The notes below the pieces were generated by a model. It saw only the letters and a program-made list of their open reading frames with translations, had not been told where the DNA came from and did no database searches. Shown here one piece after another: positions 35,136 to 36,926 of a stretch of DNA of 36,926 nt (position 1 is its first letter; each line of letters opens with the position of its first letter). This stretch comes from an uncultured Coleofasciculus sp. (lineage in GTDB: Bacteria > Cyanobacteriota > Cyanobacteriia > Cyanobacteriales > Coleofasciculaceae): contig CAKZMA010000093.1 of assembly GCA_937127375.1 (NCBI GenBank), positions 1 to 36,926 on the forward strand, in the 5' to 3' direction. The translations under genes were made by a program, and so were the position numbers.

Positions 35136-36926
35136 CTAACGAGGACGCGACCTAGATTTGTCAAATCGTTGCTTCAGGCGACTCTTGCCTCGGCTAAGGT
35201 TTTGTTTAAATTGAATGGAGTCTTGATTGAAACGGTTGCTTGAATGTCCTGGCGATAAATGTTGTGATAATAACCGAATCGTTGGCAGTTTAAATAAATC
35301 AACCACTGATAAACATGTTACCTCATTATTCGGTAATTTGTCTTTTATTTTCTGATAAATCTTTGTAACAAGTAATGAATTTCCTCCCAGGTCAAATAAA
35401 TTATCATTAATCCCAACTTTTTCGACACCGAGTACCTCTTGCCAAACTGTAGTAATCATTTGTTCAATCTCAGTCTGGGGAGCAACATAAGAAACTTCTA
35501 TGGTCTGAAGCGAATCGGCTTGAGTCGGTAGCGCACGGCGGTCTACTTTACCATTAGCTGATAGGGGAAACTCATCCAAAAATACATAAGCTGACGGTAA
35601 CATATAGTCCGATAGCTTCTGTTTAAGTAAATGGTTAATTTCTTCTGGAGTAGGTGTTGGTGTCTGGTCAGAAAGGATGTATGCCACTAACCGCTGGTTC
35701 CCTGGCTGTTCGCCAACCACCGTCACAATTGCCGATCGCACGGCTGGATGCTGGGTCAAAGTGGTCTCAATTTCTCCCGCTTCAATACGGTATCCCCGAA
35801 TCTTAATTTGAAAGTCTACTCGTCCTAAAAATTCAATGTTGCCATCAGGACAATATCGCCCTAAATCTCCGGTGCGATAAATCCGTTCCCCGGTACAAGG
35901 ATGAGTGATGAAATTAGCCTGGGTTTTTTCAGTATCCCGCCAGTACCCTTTGGCTAACTGCACTCCCGCACAGTACATTTGACCGGGAACCCAAGCGGGA
36001 CAATCTTCTAAAGCTTCGTTCAAAATGTAGTATTTTGAATTAGCCATCGGTTGACCATAAGGAATACTCTGCCAATTGGATTCAACCTGTTCAATCAAAT
36101 AGCCGATATTCCAAATTGTGGTTTCCGTGGGTCCGCCAATACTTAAAACTTGGATATCTGGAACTAAAGCTTTCAGCCGATTGGGAAGGGAAACGGGTAG
36201 CCAATCCCCTCCCAAAATTGCCAAACGCAAGCTCTCTGGAAGAGCTACCGATTGCCCTTGGGCATAGTCCACTAGCATTTCCATCATGGCGGGGACTGAG
36301 TTCCACAGCGTCACCTGTTCTCGTACTATTAATTCAGCCCAGTGACTGGGGTCTTTCGTACCGCAAGCATCAGGCATGACAATCGTGCCACCAGCACTCA
36401 AAAGACCAAAAATGTCATAAACAGATAGGTCATGATTGAGAGCGGTAAGGGCTAAAATTCGATCCTGGAAACTAATATTAAAACGCTGATTCGTATGAAC
36501 AACCACATTTACTACGTTGCGATGAGTAATCATCACCCCTTTAGGCAACCCTGTGGAACCGGATGTATAAATAACGTAGGCTAAATCATCGGGAGTTTGG
36601 ATTGGCTGGAGTGGTTCCTTACGTTCTTGGGTAAAGTCTTCTGTGTCTATACACAGCCGATGAATACCCTCAGCCCATGCTAATTTATCATTGAGCCAAG
36701 ATTGAGTAAGCACAATGTCAGCTTCACTATTTTCGAGCAGGTATGAAAAGCGCTCTTGAGGCAGGTTGGGATCGATGGGAACGTAGGCAGCACCAGCCGC
36801 TAAAATACCCATGACGGCGACAATTTGCTCCCATCCCTTTTCCATGACAATGGCTACCAGTTGGTTAGGAGTTGCGCCCAATGAGCGCAGCTTATGACCC
36901 ACCTGATTGGACTGTTCATATAAGTC
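35136..36926 (-). CDS. NRPS, A(Cys-like)-PCP, 5'-truncated by window edge
   Basis: C-terminal 596 residues of a nonribosomal peptide synthetase. The frame is open to the window edge and the first visible residues (DLYEQSNQVG) lie inside an adenylation domain, so the true start is upstream and the first Val-Gly is not a start. A-domain cores are clear: YTSGSTGLPKG, GPTETTIW, a YRTGDLGRY-type A7 and NGKVDRR. The specificity code reads D-L-Y-N-I-G-I-I-W plus the A10 lysine. This is close to the DLYN(L/M)S(L/M)IWK codes of cysteine-activating A domains in heterocyclizing modules, and the surrounding sequence (LWNSVPAMM, GGDWLPVSLP) fits that subtype. Residue 301 is Gly rather than Ser, so Cys is likely but not certain. 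A carrier domain follows (DLGGNSLL), then a basic tail rich in Arg, Lys and Ser. The PKS gene starts 62 bases downstream. The type of the preceding C or Cy domain cannot be seen here. Confidence 0.93.
   Translation of the reverse strand, partial: DLYEQSNQVGHKLRSLGATPNQLVAIVMEKGWEQIVAVMGILAAGAAYVPIDPNLPQERFSYLLENSEADIVLTQSWLNDKLAWAEGIHRLCIDTEDFTQERKEPLQPIQTPDDLAYVIYTSGSTGLPKGVMITHRNVVNVVVHTNQRFNISFQDRILALTALNHDLSVYDIFGLLSAGGTIVMPDACGTKDPSHWAELIVREQVTLWNSVPAMMEMLVDYAQGQSVALPESLRLAILGGDWLPVSLPNRLKALVPDIQVLSIGGPTETTIWNIGYLIEQVESNWQSIPYGQPMANSKYYILNEALEDCPAWVPGQMYCAGVQLAKGYWRDTEKTQANFITHPCTGERIYRTGDLGRYCPDGNIEFLGRVDFQIKIRGYRIEAGEIETTLTQHPAVRSAIVTVVGEQPGNQRLVAYILSDQTPTPTPEEINHLLKQKLSDYMLPSAYVFLDEFPLSANGKVDRRALPTQADSLQTIEVSYVAPQTEIEQMITTVWQEVLGVEKVGINDNLFDLGGNSLLVTKIYQKIKDKLPNNEVTCLSVVDLFKLPTIRLLSQHLSPGHSSNRFNQDSIQFKQNLSRGKSRLKQRFDKSRSRPR

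Noticed and set aside
36891-36902. GTG at 36902 as the start of gene 1
   Set aside because: The frame is open to the window edge and the residues before it belong to the A2 region of the adenylation domain, so the gene is cut by the window.

Overview
The window is the downstream part of a large hybrid NRPS/PKS gene cluster, almost certainly cyanobacterial. The cyanobacterial octamer GCGATCGC recurs many times (for example near 2164, 9414, 14681, 21002 and 33459). The intergenic gaps carry heptanucleotide tandem repeats of the kind common in filamentous cyanobacteria, and the megasynthase sequences have a cyanobacterial character. All ten genes lie on the minus strand, so transcription and the assembly line run from high to low coordinates. 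No tRNA, rRNA, transposase or CRISPR array was seen.

Layout in assembly order: (1) 36926-35136, 5'-truncated NRPS, A(Cys-like)-PCP; (2) 35073-30421, PKS KS-AT(malonyl)-KR-ACP; (3) 30424-26906, TubC-dock-C-A(Gly)-PCP; (4) 26822-25425, free-standing C domain that lacks the catalytic His; (5) 25368-17977, half-C-A(Dab)-PCP-C-A(Gly)-PCP-C; (6) 17932-16925, TauD/SyrP-like Fe(II)/2-oxoglutarate hydroxylase; (7) 16797-15514, diaminobutyrate aminotransferase; (8) 15422-10827, degenerate C-like interface domain-A(Asp)-PCP-E; (9) 10588-5009, C-A(Gly)-PCP-C-TauD; (10) 4498-125, interface domain-A(Asp)-PCP-thioester reductase.

Adenylation codes read by eye against the GrsA numbering give, in order, Cys-like (DLYNIGIIW), Gly, Dab (DIWEMTADD), Gly, Asp, Gly, Asp. 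Twice a condensation domain is followed by an aspartyl beta-hydroxylase and then by an interface-A(Asp)-PCP protein. This is the arrangement known from beta-hydroxyaspartate siderophores, including the cyanobacterial cyanochelin type. The inferred chain is (upstream acyl or Cys-derived unit)-ketide-Gly-Dab-Gly-D-(beta-OH)Asp-Gly-(beta-OH)Asp, released reductively as an aldehyde or alcohol. Gene 7 would supply the Dab. The best-supported role is synthesis of a ferric-iron chelator.

The most unusual features sit around genes 3 to 5. Gene 3 looks as if an epimerase domain was cut out. Gene 4 is a C domain with HFxxxDG in place of HHxxxDG. Gene 5 begins with only the second half of a C domain. 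So no intact condensation domain is visible for the Gly-Dab bond. This stretch is also markedly AT-richer than its surroundings, which suggests recombination or import of the Dab module.
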